Notes: generated by a model not told the origin, from the sequence alone. A stretch of DNA of 64,000 bases from Pandoraea pnomenusa (GCF_000767615.3 NZ_CP009553.3:4588001-4652000); one strand, 5' to 3'; positions 35,587 through 45,522 are shown, counted from the stretch's first letter. Translations and numbers: made by a program.

Positions 35587-36500
35587 CTTCCCATGGAACG
35601 GGCCCGCACCTGCATCTGGTAGACGTCGCTGGCGCAACGTTGACCGGCCACGAGCCACACGCCGTGCTGTCGGGTGTGACCAAGGTGTTCGACACGCCGA
35701 GCGGGAATACACAGCGAAAAGTGAAGATGCAGGCGCTCGGCCCCATCGATCTGACGCTGCGTCGCGGGGAATTCTTCTCGGTCGTCGGCCCGTCGGGATG
35801 CGGCAAGTCGACACTGCTCGAAGTGATCGCGGGACTCGCGGCGCCGACCACCGGCACCGTGCTGTTCGAAGGGCGACCGGTGAACGGCGGCGTGCCCGAC
35901 GGGGTCGGCGTCGTCTTCCAGGAGGACGCCTCGTTCCCGTGGCTCACCGTGCGCGAGAACATCGGTTTCGGGCTTCGCATGGCCGGGGTCGACAGCGCGG
36001 AGATCGCTCGTCGCGTGGACTACGCCCTCGGCTTCATGGGGCTGCGCGACTTCGCCAACGCCCGCCCCGCCCAGCTCTCGGGCGGCATGCGTCAGCGCAT
36101 GTGCATTGCACGAACGCTCGTCATCGCCCCGCGCCTGATCCTGCTTGACGAGCCATTCGGCGCGCTCGATCAGCAAACACGCATGCTCATGGGCGACGAG
36201 TTGCTGCGGTTGTGGCGCGAAACGTCCGCGACCGTCTTGCTCATCACGCACGCGCTCGACGAGGCGGCGGTACTCTCGGATCGCGTCGGCGTGATGTCGT
36301 CGCGTCCGGGCCGCTTCATCGACATCGTCGAGACCGGCTGGGACCGTCATCGCGACAGTCGCGGCGTGGCCGCGCCGCGTTTCGGCGACATTACCGCCCG
36401 CCTCTGGGCGACGTTGCGCGACGAGTCGCTCAAGGCGATGCAGGCCGGCCAGCCCCCGCGCGACGGCGGCGTACGCCGCCCCGGCCTTCGCGGTCGCTGA
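35583..36500 (+). CDS. ABC transporter ATPase, nitrate/sulfonate/taurine type
   Basis: 305 aa, SsuB/TauB/NrtD-like. Walker A GPSGCGKST (about 69-77), Q-loop FQEDASFPW, signature LSGGMRQR, Walker B LILLDEPFGALD, H-loop LLITHALDEA. An N-terminal stretch of about 30 residues before the usual start is longer than in most relatives. The start overlaps the binding-protein stop by ATGA. Confidence 0.93.
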   Translation: MTSHGTGPHLHLVDVAGATLTGHEPHAVLSGVTKVFDTPSGNTQRKVKMQALGPIDLTLRRGEFFSVVGPSGCGKSTLLEVIAGLAAPTTGTVLFEGRPVNGGVPDGVGVVFQEDASFPWLTVRENIGFGLRMAGVDSAEIARRVDYALGFMGLRDFANARPAQLSGGMRQRMCIARTLVIAPRLILLDEPFGALDQQTRMLMGDELLRLWRETSATVLLITHALDEAAVLSDRVGVMSSRPGRFIDIVETGWDRHRDSRGVAAPRFGDITARLWATLRDESLKAMQAGQPPRDGGVRRPGLRGR

Positions 36501-36527
36501 GCGAGCCGCGCAGAACGTGGAAACGCC

Positions 36528-37304
36528 GTGGTCATGATTCACACTGAACGCCTCATCCGCATGGGCATCGTCGCCGGCCTGATCCTGCTGGTGGAATGGC
36601 TGTGCCGCAGCGGCACGATTCCGGGCACCGTCCTGATTGCCCCGAGCGCCATGGCCCGGCATGCCATCGATCTGTTGCGCGAAGGCCGCTTCGCGGGCGA
36701 CATCGCGACGAGCTTCGCGAGCATCGCCGTCGCTTCGCTGTGCGCCGTCGTTCTCGGTTTCGTTGCCGGGCTCGCCATCCACGCGATGCCCGGCGTGCGC
36801 CGCGCACTCGAGCCGCTCATCGCGAGTTATTACGCCGTACCGACATTCGCGTTCTATCCCGTATTCATCGTGCTGTTCGGCGTGGGCGTGCTGCCGATCA
36901 TTGTCATTGCCACCCTGCTCGCCGTCGTCTCGATGGTGACCGCAACGATGAACGGGCTCGATCGCATTCCTCGCGTGTACGCGAAAACCGCGCGAACGAT
37001 GCGGCTGTCCCGCTGGCAGGCCGTGTGGCATGTGAAGCTGCCGGCCGCCCTGCCGCACCTGTTCGGTGGGGTGCGACTCGCGGTCTCGCATGCCTTCATC
37101 GGGGTGATCGCGTCCGAGTTCATTCTGTCGGGCGCGGGCATCGGATACGCCATCGGCTACGCCTACAACAACTTCGAGAATGCCGACATGTATGCGCTGA
37201 TGCTCATGGTGCTGATTGCCGTGACACTGGTCAACGGCGTGCTCGACCACGTCGACGCGCGCTTTCGGGCGCGACGCGGCAACGTCGCCAGTCCGCGACG
37301 CTGA
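36528..37304 (+). CDS. ABC transporter permease, SsuC/TauC type
   Basis: 258 aa with about six membrane segments and the EAA loop (AKTARTMRLSRWQAVWHVKLP). GTG at 36528 with GGAAA 7 nt upstream is taken; ATG at 36534 is possible. It lies 27 nt after the ATPase gene, and a second permease gene follows 12 nt later. Most transporters of this type use one permease as a homodimer, so a heterodimer is likely. Confidence 0.9.
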   Translation: MVMIHTERLIRMGIVAGLILLVEWLCRSGTIPGTVLIAPSAMARHAIDLLREGRFAGDIATSFASIAVASLCAVVLGFVAGLAIHAMPGVRRALEPLIASYYAVPTFAFYPVFIVLFGVGVLPIIVIATLLAVVSMVTATMNGLDRIPRVYAKTARTMRLSRWQAVWHVKLPAALPHLFGGVRLAVSHAFIGVIASEFILSGAGIGYAIGYAYNNFENADMYALMLMVLIAVTLVNGVLDHVDARFRARRGNVASPRR

Positions 37305-37316
37305 CAGGGCCATCGC

Positions 37317-38063
37317 ATGGAAACGAAGCAAGCCAATCCCCTCGGTACGCTGGCCGTCCTGCTCGGGCTCCTGGTTCTGTGGCTGGCCGTGCACCAGCTC
37401 AACCCCGCGGCCCTGGGTTCGCCCGCCACGACCGTGCAGGGGCTGTGGCGCATGATGAGCACGGCGGCGTTCTGGGACGATGCCGCGCAAACCGGTCGGG
37501 CGCTCGTCTACTCGCTGGCGATCGCCATCGCCGGGGGCGTTGCGCTGGGCCTCGTACTCGGCGCGAATCGACTTGCGGCAAACGTGGCGGAGCCGATTCT
37601 CGTCAACCTGTACGCGTTGCCCAAGGTCACGCTGTACCCGCTGGTGCTGCTGATCTTCGGCCTGGGGCTCGCGGCCAAGGTGGCGTTCGGGGTCATGCAC
37701 GGCCTGATGCCGGTGCTGATCTTTACGATGAACGGCATCCGGCAGATCCGTCCCGTGTATTTCCGTGCGGCGCATGCCATGCATCTCTCGCGCCGACAGA
37801 TCGCGTTGCACGTTGTCCTGCCCGCGGTGCTACCCGAGGTGTTCGCCGGTGTACGGCTGGGGTTTTCACTGTCGTTGCTAGGGGTGCTGATTGGCGAGAT
37901 GTTCGCTTCGCAGAAGGGGCTGGGCCATCAGATCGCCAACGCAATGAACCTCGGCGACATCGACACGATCATGGCCGTCGCACTCTTTCTCGTGCTCTTC
38001 GCCGTGGCCGGCAACGCGCTGCTCATGGCCATGAGCCGGCGATACGGCACGCCCACGGCTTGA
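37317..38063 (+). CDS. ABC transporter permease, SsuC/TauC type (second)
   Basis: 248 aa, about six membrane segments, EAA loop RAAHAMHLSRRQIALHVVLP. Related to but clearly different from the upstream permease (for example NLYALPKVTLYPLVLLIFG against SYYAVPTFAFYPVFIVLFG). Last gene of the operon, convergent with an alpha/beta hydrolase gene. Confidence 0.9.
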   Translation: METKQANPLGTLAVLLGLLVLWLAVHQLNPAALGSPATTVQGLWRMMSTAAFWDDAAQTGRALVYSLAIAIAGGVALGLVLGANRLAANVAEPILVNLYALPKVTLYPLVLLIFGLGLAAKVAFGVMHGLMPVLIFTMNGIRQIRPVYFRAAHAMHLSRRQIALHVVLPAVLPEVFAGVRLGFSLSLLGVLIGEMFASQKGLGHQIANAMNLGDIDTIMAVALFLVLFAVAGNALLMAMSRRYGTPTA

Positions 38064-38066
38064 CCC

Positions 38067-38088
38067 GCGGGCCTGCCGTATGGCCCGC
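38067..38088. terminator. Hairpin between convergent permease and hydrolase genes
   Basis: GCGGGCC (38067-38073) and GGCCCGC (38082-38088) form a 7-bp stem with an 8-nt loop in the 30-bp gap between convergent stops. There is no T-run. It could be a shared transcript-end hairpin. Confidence 0.4.
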
Positions 38089-38093
38089 AGCCG

Positions 38094-39587
38094 TCAGGGC
38101 CGCGAAGCCGTCTGCTGCGATACCGCGCCGGTCAGGCCATCGATGTACTGCTCCATCAACGGATAGAACGGATTCGACGAGAGCCGCACAAAGGTGTCCG
38201 AGCCAATCACGAGGAACCCCACCTCGCCACGCACCGACATCGCGCCGAGATGCACGCCGTAGTTTTCAGGCTCGTCCGGGTGCAGGCCATACAGCGTGTC
38301 GGACATGGGAAATGGCAATGCCACGTGCGACAACGAGAAGATCTCCGGCGGATATTGGAACGGGATCGCCCGGGCGGCGGTCTCGCTGCTGCCCGGCTCT
38401 GTCACTTGCGCCACCATGTCCGGCGAATCGTTGCCAGCGTTGGTAATGACCGTCGTGCGATAGGACCGGCGTCCCGAAGGCAGCAGGCGAAGCATGGCAT
38501 CGGACGCCGCCGTGCGAAAAAACGGCGTCATCTTCGCCGAGCGGTTGATGTCGAACAAGACCAGCTCGCTGCCGTTCGCCGGCAAATGCTCGTATAGCGC
38601 GCTGACCACGGCGCGCGTGCTGACCGTGAAGTCGAGTACGGAGTGAAACGTCAGCACCGGCGGGAGCGCACCGTCGAGCACGCCTTGGCGCGACATGCGC
38701 GCGATCTGCGCCTGAAGTGCCTGCGTGAGCGCGTACGACTGGCGCGCACCGTTCACGGGAAACGAGTTGTATTTGAACGGATTGAACTCGGGCACGATGC
38801 CAAGCCAGGCCGCTTTCGCAAACGGCGGCAGGAACGCGGGCAAGGCGGCCAGCCCGGCAAAACGCGCGAAGCGGGTGATGCCGATCATCGGAGAGATCAG
38901 CACCAGCCGGTCGGGCCGTGCGAGCGTGTCGTTCTCCAGTGCGTCGAGTGCGAACTGCATCGCGAGCGCACCGCCGTTCGAGAACCCGACGAGATGCAGC
39001 GGCGCGGGCGCGGGCACGAGCGCGCGCGCCTCGCGGACCGCCAGCCGGGTAGCCGCGCGCCAGTCCTCCCACGTCGCATCGGTCAGCCCGGCCGGTACCG
39101 TGCCGTGACCGGGCAAGCGGATCGCCACCACCGCGAAGCCGTCACGCCGATAACGCCGACCGATGTGCCGCAGACTGTAAGGCGAATCCGTCAGGCCGTG
39201 CAGCAGCACCACCACGCCACGCGGCGTGCCCTGCGGCATCAGCGTGTAGGAACGGTTCCAGTCCTGCTTGAAATGCTCGGGATAGATGGCACTGCGCGGA
39301 TTGAACCGGTTGCTCGCGACCCGCTCGTCGGGCGGCAGTTGGTCGCTCACATGCTCGCGAACATCGTCGAACAACGCGTTCTCATGGTCGAGATAGGCGC
39401 CCCATGTGGCGTGATCGATCTGCGCCGCATGCCAGTCTGGCGGCACATAGGTGTGCCACAGCGACAGCCCCGGACCACGTTGGGTGTCGTAGATGCGAAG
39501 TGCCAGAAGCGTTCCGAGGACCAGCAGCAACGCCACCAGCCCTCGCTTGCTCCACTTCCAGACCCTACCGCGAACGTTTGCCTGCAT
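38094..39587 (-). CDS. Membrane-anchored alpha/beta hydrolase
   Basis: 497 aa. A basic N-terminus and one membrane helix (about 16-32, GLVALLLVLGTLLALRI) suggest an inner-membrane anchor with a periplasmic enzyme. The hydrolase core has the oxyanion loop VVVLLHGLTDSPYSLR and the nucleophile elbow GFSNGGA (G-x-S-x-G). A late histidine in LSHVALPFP is a candidate for the triad. The core resembles serine aminopeptidase/lysophospholipase-like hydrolases. The protein is longer than usual because of insertions around residues 40-115 and 375-440. The substrate is unknown. It is a single gene, with no clear partner. Confidence 0.82.
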   Translation of the reverse strand: MQANVRGRVWKWSKRGLVALLLVLGTLLALRIYDTQRGPGLSLWHTYVPPDWHAAQIDHATWGAYLDHENALFDDVREHVSDQLPPDERVASNRFNPRSAIYPEHFKQDWNRSYTLMPQGTPRGVVVLLHGLTDSPYSLRHIGRRYRRDGFAVVAIRLPGHGTVPAGLTDATWEDWRAATRLAVREARALVPAPAPLHLVGFSNGGALAMQFALDALENDTLARPDRLVLISPMIGITRFARFAGLAALPAFLPPFAKAAWLGIVPEFNPFKYNSFPVNGARQSYALTQALQAQIARMSRQGVLDGALPPVLTFHSVLDFTVSTRAVVSALYEHLPANGSELVLFDINRSAKMTPFFRTAASDAMLRLLPSGRRSYRTTVITNAGNDSPDMVAQVTEPGSSETAARAIPFQYPPEIFSLSHVALPFPMSDTLYGLHPDEPENYGVHLGAMSVRGEVGFLVIGSDTFVRLSSNPFYPLMEQYIDGLTGAVSQQTASRP

Positions 39588-39757
39588 GACGACTCCCCGG
39601 CGTGTTGTGTCGCGCGCGCATCCCCCGGGCAGGTCCGCCCGGATCGCCGTGCACGCCGCTTCGGTGAAATATTAGACGTGCGAAGCGCCGAAGGCGACGT
39701 ATTTCGGCGTTGGGACGTCGGCGACCGGCTCGCGCGAAGGCGCCGCGACGCTCGCCG

Positions 39758-40690
39758 TCATGACGCCGTCCATGATTTGCCCTTGCCTTGCGTCGCCGGC
39801 TCGCCGAGCGCGGCCACCAGATAATCGACGAACGACGCGATTCGCGACGATATTGCCGTGTTTCGGTAATAGACCGCCTGAACCGGCTGGCGCACGTCCA
39901 GGGTCTGACGCGCGAGGATCTGCACAAGACGGCCTGCCTCGCGATCACGCACCGTCATGAAATCCGACAGACTCACGATTCCCGCGCTTTCGAGCGCCAG
40001 CTGGCGCAGTGTTTCGCCGCTCGACGACACGATGTCCGGCACGATCCGGTGCGGCGCGCCGTCGGCGCCGGCGCCGGCAATCGGCCATGCGTTGAGCGAT
40101 TCGGGTTGACTGAATCCCAGCAGCGAATGCCTTGCGAGGTCCTCTGCCTTACGTGGGGTTCCGTGAGCTTGCAAATAGGCGGGGCTCGCGAGGATTCGCA
40201 CGCGACTGTGACCGATCAGACGGCTGTGCAACGTGGAATCCTTGAGATGCCCGATGCGAATCGCCACGTCGGTCCGCCGCTCCAGCAGGTCGATGATGCC
40301 TTCGTTGCTGTGGAGCTCGAGCTCCACCTCCGGATAGCGTTCGCGATAGCCCGCCACGAGCGGCACGATCACATGGAGCATGAACGGCGTGGCGGCGTCG
40401 ACCCGCAAGCGTCCCGATGGCTTTTCCCGCCGGGTGAGCATTTGCGCTTCGGCGTTCTCGACGGCGTCGATGATCGAGCGGGCATTTCGCAGAAACGCCT
40501 CGCCCTCGTCCGTGAGCGCCAGGCGCCGTGTCGTGCGGCGCAGCAGCGTTGTCTTCAACTTCTCTTCCAGACGCCCGAGCGTGCGGCTCGTCGCCGACAC
40601 GGTAAGGCCGAGCTGCTGCGCGGCGGCCGTGATCGAGCCGGTGTCGACCACGGCGGCAAACGCCTGAAGTTCGTCTAGCGTGACCTTCAT
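39758..40690 (-). CDS. LysR family regulator, YafC/CrgA-like
   Basis: 310 aa. The helix-turn-helix is at residues 3-60 (SITAAAQQLGLTVSATSRTL), with a CrgA-type effector domain (GRLRVDAATPFMLHVIVPLV, HLKDSTLHSRLIGHSRV). It is divergent from a dkgB-like gene, the same pairing as yafC-dkgB in E. coli, which supports a local regulatory role. Two perfect dyads lie in the intergenic region. Confidence 0.9.
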   Translation of the reverse strand: MKVTLDELQAFAAVVDTGSITAAAQQLGLTVSATSRTLGRLEEKLKTTLLRRTTRRLALTDEGEAFLRNARSIIDAVENAEAQMLTRREKPSGRLRVDAATPFMLHVIVPLVAGYRERYPEVELELHSNEGIIDLLERRTDVAIRIGHLKDSTLHSRLIGHSRVRILASPAYLQAHGTPRKAEDLARHSLLGFSQPESLNAWPIAGAGADGAPHRIVPDIVSSSGETLRQLALESAGIVSLSDFMTVRDREAGRLVQILARQTLDVRQPVQAVYYRNTAISSRIASFVDYLVAALGEPATQGKGKSWTAS

Positions 40691-40692
40691 TA

Positions 40693-40745
40693 TTGATTTG
40701 AAATCAAAATAATTTCGCTTATACGCTACTTTTTCATCAAAAGTA
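40693..40745. promoter_or_regulatory. Two perfect dyads between LysR and dkgB genes
   Basis: TTGATTT-G-AAATCAA (40693-40707) ends 2 bp before the LysR start, and TACTTTT-N5-AAAAGTA (40727-40745) lies 20 bp further. They differ in sequence but form a compact AT-rich control region suited to autorepression and control of dkgB. Confidence 0.6.
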
Positions 40746-40852
40746 AAGGCGGCAAACTACGCGCTACCCTCAAGGAAATCGGGATTCCACCTCACGCGCC
40801 GCGACAGTAATCCCCGATGCTTGAGCGCATCACTCAACACAGGAGTTACAGG

Positions 40853-41659
40853 ATGAACCACATTCCTCCATTTGGCCTGGGCACCTTCCGCCTGAAGGAT
40901 CGGGTCGTGATCGATTCCGTACGAAACGGTCTCGACCTTGGCTATCGCGCGATCGACACCGCGCAGATCTATGGCAACGAAGCGGAGGTCGGACAGGCGA
41001 TCGCAGAGTCGGGCGTCTCCCGCGGCGACCTGTTTCTGACCACCAAGATATGGGTCGACAACTACGCCCGCGAAAAGCTCGCGCCAAGCCTGGAACAGAG
41101 TCTCGCCAGGCTGCGCACCGACTACGTCGACCTCACGCTGATTCACTGGCCCGCGCCCAACAACGGTGTACCTCTCGAGGAATTCATGCACGCGCTGGTC
41201 GAGGCCAGGGCCCGTGGGTTGACACGCCGTATCGGCATATCGAACTTCAACATCGCGCTGACGAAGCAGGCCATCGCCGCCGTCGGCAAGGACGCCATCG
41301 CGACCAACCAGATCGAGCTGAGCCCCTACCTGCAGAACGCCCGGTTAGTCGAATTCCTCGCGCAGGAAGGCATTCACGTGACTTCGTACATGACGCTCGC
41401 CTACGGCAAGGTGCTGGGCGACCCCGTGATCGGCGACATCGCACGGCGCCACCAGGCCACGCCGGCGCAGGTGACGCTCGCCTGGGCGATGCAGCGCGGC
41501 TTCTCGGTGATTCCATCGTCCACCAAACGGGAGAACCTTGCGAGCAACCTGCTGGCCCAATCGCTGCGGCTTACCGACGACGACATGGCTCGCATCGCCG
41601 CGCTCGAGCGCAACGGCCGCGAGGTCAACCCGGACGGTCTGGCGCCGCGGTGGGACTGA
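40853..41659 (+). CDS. dkgB: Aldo/keto reductase, 2,5-diketo-D-gluconate reductase B-like
   Basis: 268 aa, almost the length of E. coli DkgB and similar throughout: [13 protein letters not shown] at the start, the catalytic tetrad (D in [11 protein letters not shown] in the same segment, K in TTKIWVDN, H in LIHWPAPN), and NADPH-binding [10 protein letters not shown]. DkgB reduces 2,5-diketo-D-gluconate and other small aldehydes such as methylglyoxal. AGGAG lies 7 nt before the ATG; the frame stays open upstream but without family similarity. It is divergent from a YafC-like LysR. Confidence 0.92.
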   Translation: MNHIPPFGLGTFRLKDRVVIDSVRNGLDLGYRAIDTAQIYGNEAEVGQAIAESGVSRGDLFLTTKIWVDNYAREKLAPSLEQSLARLRTDYVDLTLIHWPAPNNGVPLEEFMHALVEARARGLTRRIGISNFNIALTKQAIAAVGKDAIATNQIELSPYLQNARLVEFLAQEGIHVTSYMTLAYGKVLGDPVIGDIARRHQATPAQVTLAWAMQRGFSVIPSSTKRENLASNLLAQSLRLTDDDMARIAALERNGREVNPDGLAPRWD

Positions 41660-41707
41660 TGGCGAGCGTGCACGGACGCAACGGCACGCCCTGACGCCGG
41701 TCTGGCG

Positions 41708-43243
41708 CTACTGCGCCGCCAACGTCTCGCGCATCACCTCGGCAAGTGCGACGATGCCCGCCTCGATATGTTCGAGGCGAATCGACGAGAAACCCAGTCG
41801 GAATGTGTTGCGCGGCGGCGCATCGCCCATGAAGAAGACGTCGCCCGGTTCGATGAGAATGCCTCGCGATTTCGCCCGGGCGGCCAGCACATTGGCGTTG
41901 AGCGCCTCCGGCCCGCGCACCCAGCACGACGCCCCGCCCTTGACCTGCACGAACGACACTTCCGGCATATGCGTGGTCAGCGCCGCGCTCAGCACCTCGG
42001 CGCGCTTCGCATAGGTGTCGGCCAGACGCCGCAGCAGCGCGTCGTGATGCCCCAGTGCCAGGAACATCGAGAACGAGCGCTGGATGAAGGCCGAAGGGTG
42101 GCGAATCATCAGGCGCCGCAGCGCGCGCAACTCCGCCACCAGCGCCGCCGGCGCCACGATGTAACCCAGCCGCAACCCCGGCGCGAACGATTTCGACAGA
42201 CTGCCGATGTAGATGACCCGGTCGCTGCGATCCAGGCTCTTGAGCGCCGGAATCGGGATGTCCGAATAGCTGTTCTCGCTCTCGTAATCGTCCTCGATCA
42301 CCACGAAATCGTCGGCTTCGGCGCGGCGCAGCAACGCCTCGCGATGCGCCAGCGGCATGGTCGTGGTCGTGGGGCACTGGTGCGACGGCGTGACGTAGAC
42401 GTAGTCGCATTGCGACAGCCGCTCGTCGACCGGCAGCCCGTGTTCGTCGACCGGCAGGCCGACCAGGTTCGGCGTGCGGATCGCAAAGATGTTGCGCGCA
42501 TCCGGATAACCCGGGTCTTCGATACCGACGGTCGTACGTGCCCCGACGAGCAGGTCCGCCAGCAGATACAACGCCTGCTGCGCCCCGTTGGTCAGCACGA
42601 TTTCGTCGGCGTCGGCCCACACCCCACGACGCGGCAACACCCGGGTGCGAATCTGCTGGATCAACGTCTCGTCGTCGCGGGCGATCATGTCCGGCGCCCA
42701 GTCGCGAATCTCCATGACGGTCAACGCCTTGTGACAGCACTCGCGCCAATCGGCCGTGGGGAACATCGACGGATCGAACTGCCCGTAAATGAAAGGGTAC
42801 TGGTACTGCTGCCAGTCGATGGGCTTGACGATGTTGCGCTGGCCCGACGGCCGCACCACGTAGCGCCCCTCCCAGTCCGGCGTGGCGGGATCGAGCGGCG
42901 CGATGGTGCCAGCGGCAGGCTCTGGCACGTCCCGTGCGGGCGCGACCTGAGATCCCACGCGCGGCGCCAGGATGTCGCCATTGACGAAGTAACCGCGCCG
43001 CTCCCTTGCGATCAGGTAGCCCTCGTCGACCAGTTGCTGATAGGCCAGCACCACCGTGTTGCGCGCCACCCCCAGTCCTTCGGCCAGCTCGCGCGACGAC
43101 GGCACCGCGGCGCCACGCATGAGCCGCTCGTCCAGAATCGCCGAGACGAGCATCTGGCGTATCTGGCTTTGCAGGCTCATGCCGGCGCGCGCCGACATCA
43201 GAAACAACTGGTTCCACATCGCCGCTGAAATCCGGCTCGACAT
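41708..43243 (-). CDS. tauR: MocR/GntR-type regulator, TauR-like
   Basis: 511 aa. An N-terminal GntR winged helix-turn-helix (about 25-90, MRGAAVPSSRELAEGLGVAR) is joined to an aminotransferase class I-like domain with the PLP lysine in GSLSKSFAPGLRLGY. The layout matches TauR and GabR, PLP-binding regulators that sense an amine substrate. It is divergent from tauABC with a 297-bp promoter region that contains a strong dyad, so activation of taurine import genes is the likely role. Similarity alone would also fit GabR; the neighbours decide for TauR. Confidence 0.88.
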   Translation of the reverse strand: MSSRISAAMWNQLFLMSARAGMSLQSQIRQMLVSAILDERLMRGAAVPSSRELAEGLGVARNTVVLAYQQLVDEGYLIARERRGYFVNGDILAPRVGSQVAPARDVPEPAAGTIAPLDPATPDWEGRYVVRPSGQRNIVKPIDWQQYQYPFIYGQFDPSMFPTADWRECCHKALTVMEIRDWAPDMIARDDETLIQQIRTRVLPRRGVWADADEIVLTNGAQQALYLLADLLVGARTTVGIEDPGYPDARNIFAIRTPNLVGLPVDEHGLPVDERLSQCDYVYVTPSHQCPTTTTMPLAHREALLRRAEADDFVVIEDDYESENSYSDIPIPALKSLDRSDRVIYIGSLSKSFAPGLRLGYIVAPAALVAELRALRRLMIRHPSAFIQRSFSMFLALGHHDALLRRLADTYAKRAEVLSAALTTHMPEVSFVQVKGGASCWVRGPEALNANVLAARAKSRGILIEPGDVFFMGDAPPRNTFRLGFSSIRLEHIEAGIVALAEVMRETLAAQ

Positions 43244-43389
43244 CGCGCCACCTCATCCTGTCACTTCCAGAACGTCAATTATTACTCATCAGGCGGTGAC
43301 GTTAATTCCGAATTGGGGTTTATCCGCAGTTCCGCCGAATTGTGGCCGATTCGAGCATCCATGCGGGTTGCGGACGGGTGATGGGGTCA

Positions 43390-43431
43390 CTGGACCAGTT
43401 GGCATCATCAAATGCGGCCAACTGGCTCTAA
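43390..43431. promoter_or_regulatory. Candidate TauR binding region
   Basis: CCAGTTGGC (43395-43403) and GCCAACTGG (43417-43425) are a 9-bp perfect inverted repeat with centres two helical turns apart. Overlapping direct repeats CTGGACCAGT (43390-43399) and CTGGCTCTAA (43422-43431) resemble the CTGGAC-type direct repeats I recall for TauR sites. The 43244-43540 gap holds no gene; I see no convincing -10/-35 pair. Confidence 0.6.
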
Positions 43432-43540
43432 CGAACAAAAATGCTGGCGGCAATGATGCAGACACTTGACGCCGATTCGACACGCCAATTGCGTCAACCC
43501 CGAGTGTTCCATCGAAAAACTTCCCGACTAGAGGTGAACC

Positions 43541-44599
43541 ATGAATGGACTTCCGAACCGGCTGCGACGGGTGTTCGCCGCCACAGCACTGGCGGCGGCG
43601 GCCTTGCCCGCGGCGCTTACGCTCGGATTGACGCTGCCGGCCACGGCGCAGGCGCAGGAGAAGGAGGTGACGATCGCGTACCAGCAGATCGTCGACCCGT
43701 GGCTCACGGCCATCGCCAGCGGCGAGTTCGAAAAGGCGACGGGCTACAAGATCCACTGGCGCCAGTTCGAATCCGGCGCCAAGGTGGCCACGGCGCTGGC
43801 GTCGGGCGATATCAAGATCGGCGTACTCGGCTCGAGTCCGATGGCGGCGGCGGTGTCCCAGGGGCTGGATCTGCAACTGTTCTGGATCCTCGACGACATC
43901 AACCAGGCCGAGGCGATGGTCGTGCGCAATGCGTCGAACATCAAGACGCCGGCTGACCTGAAGGGCAAGAAGATCGGTGTACCGTTCGTCTCCACGACCC
44001 ACTACCACACCATGTTTGCGCTGCAGCAATGGGGGATCAAGCCCACGGAAGTGCAGGTGCTCAACATGCAGCCGAACCAGATCGTCGCGGCCTGGGAGCG
44101 AGGCGACATCGACGCGGCCTACGTGTGGGATCCGGCGCTCGCGCAGATCAAGCAAAGCGGCCACGTGCTCATCACGTCCGGCGAGCTGTCGAAACAGGGC
44201 AAGCCGACGTTCGACGGCATTGCCGTCGACCGCAAGTGGGGCGAGGCGAACGCCGACTTCATGGCGAAGTTCGTCAAGGTAATCGCCGACGCCGACGCGG
44301 CGTACCGTCAGAACCATGCCGCGTGGACGCCCGCGTCGCCGCAGGTCAAGGCCATCGTGAAGATGATCGGCGGCAAGCCGGAAGACGTGCCGGGCGCGCT
44401 CTCGCTGTACGCGTTCCCGTCCGCCCAACAGCAGGCGTCGTCGGAATGGCTGGGCGGCGGCAAGGACAGCCGCGCGGCCAAGGCGCTCAAGGACACGGCC
44501 GAGTTCCTCAAGGGCCAGCAGAAGATCAACGCCGTCAAGGCGGATTACACCCCGTACGTCACGTCGCGCTATGTCGACGCCGCTCTCAAACTGAAGTAA
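43541..44599 (+). CDS. tauA: Taurine ABC transporter periplasmic binding protein
   Basis: 352 aa. Signal peptide ([25 protein letters not shown], cleavage near residue 39), then a TauA/SsuA-like fold: [51 protein letters not shown] and [25 protein letters not shown] lies 3 nt before the ATG. With tauB, tauC and a TauR-like regulator it forms the import module; the later tauYX-xsc genes support taurine as ligand. Confidence 0.93.
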   Translation: MNGLPNRLRRVFAATALAAAALPAALTLGLTLPATAQAQEKEVTIAYQQIVDPWLTAIASGEFEKATGYKIHWRQFESGAKVATALASGDIKIGVLGSSPMAAAVSQGLDLQLFWILDDINQAEAMVVRNASNIKTPADLKGKKIGVPFVSTTHYHTMFALQQWGIKPTEVQVLNMQPNQIVAAWERGDIDAAYVWDPALAQIKQSGHVLITSGELSKQGKPTFDGIAVDRKWGEANADFMAKFVKVIADADAAYRQNHAAWTPASPQVKAIVKMIGGKPEDVPGALSLYAFPSAQQQASSEWLGGGKDSRAAKALKDTAEFLKGQQKINAVKADYTPYVTSRYVDAALKLK

Positions 44600-44679
44600 G
44601 CCGTATCGGGGCCGTGGCGCCGACAGGGTTCGGCGCGACGGCCCCTCCCCGATCGCTCGATCGACAGGAGAAGGGCTTC

Positions 44680-45504
44680 ATGGAACAACTCATCGTCAAC
44701 GACGTCAGCGTCGTATATCCCGGCCGGCGGCCCGGCGAGCAGGTGCAGGCGCTCGCGCACGTCGATCTGACCATCGCACCCGGCGATTTCGTCGTGGCGC
44801 TCGGTGCCTCGGGCTGCGGCAAGACCACGCTGCTCAGTCTGATGGCCGGCTTCATCGCACCCACGTCGGGGGAACTGCTGCTCGGCAACGCGCCCATCGA
44901 AGGCCCCGGCGCCGACCGCGGCGTGGTGTTCCAGAAGCATGCGCTGCTGCCGTGGCTGAGCGTGATGGAGAACACCGAATTCGGCCTCAAGCTGCAAGGC
45001 GTGCCGAAGACAGCGCGTCGCGAGCGCGCGGCGCGCAACCTGGCGCTCGTCGGGCTGCAGGACTTCCACAACCACATGATCTACCAGCTCTCCGGCGGCA
45101 TGCAGCAGCGCGTGGGGATTGCACGCGCACTCACGTGCAATCCGTCGATGCTGCTCATGGACGAGCCGATGGCCGCGCTCGATGCCCTCACGCGCGAGAC
45201 CATCCAGGAGCTGCTGCTCGACGTGTGGCGCGAGACGCAGAAGATGATTTTCTTCATCACCCACAGCGTGGAAGAAGCGCTCTTCCTGGCGAGCCGGCTG
45301 ATCGTGATGTCGCCGCGCCCGGGCCGGATCACGCACACCTACGAACTCGACTTCAACAAGCGCTACCTCGAGTGCCGCGATGCACGCGCGATCAAGTCGA
45401 GTCCCGATTTCATCGCCATGCGCGAGACCGTGCTCAGCATCATCTACGGCGACGAGCGCGCGGGACAGACGGCGACGTCTGGCGCCAGCGCGGTTGCGGC
45501 CTGA
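44680..45504 (+). CDS. tauB: Taurine ABC transporter ATPase
   Basis: 274 aa from the ATG at 44680, with AGGAG 11 nt upstream. Walker [10 protein letters not shown] (42-50), Q-loop FQKHALLPW, signature LSGGMQQR, Walker [14 protein letters not shown]-loop FITHSVEEA. The open frame begins much further upstream, but that part is only antisense-like sequence over tauA. It lies 80 nt after tauA and 18 nt before tauC. Confidence 0.94.
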   Translation: MEQLIVNDVSVVYPGRRPGEQVQALAHVDLTIAPGDFVVALGASGCGKTTLLSLMAGFIAPTSGELLLGNAPIEGPGADRGVVFQKHALLPWLSVMENTEFGLKLQGVPKTARRERAARNLALVGLQDFHNHMIYQLSGGMQQRVGIARALTCNPSMLLMDEPMAALDALTRETIQELLLDVWRETQKMIFFITHSVEEALFLASRLIVMSPRPGRITHTYELDFNKRYLECRDARAIKSSPDFIAMRETVLSIIYGDERAGQTATSGASAVAA

Positions 45505-45522
45505 TTCGGAGACGTTGCCATC

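Noticed and set aside
35577..37811. 744-codon minus-strand open frame opposite the ABC ATPase and permease genes
   Set aside because: Histidine/arginine/glutamine-rich composition with no domain, and antisense to clear genes.
43401..43415. Possible sigma-54 promoter (GG/GC elements) upstream of tauA
   Set aside because: The spacing between the GG and GC elements is 11 instead of 10, and TGGCAT/ATGC match the consensus poorly.
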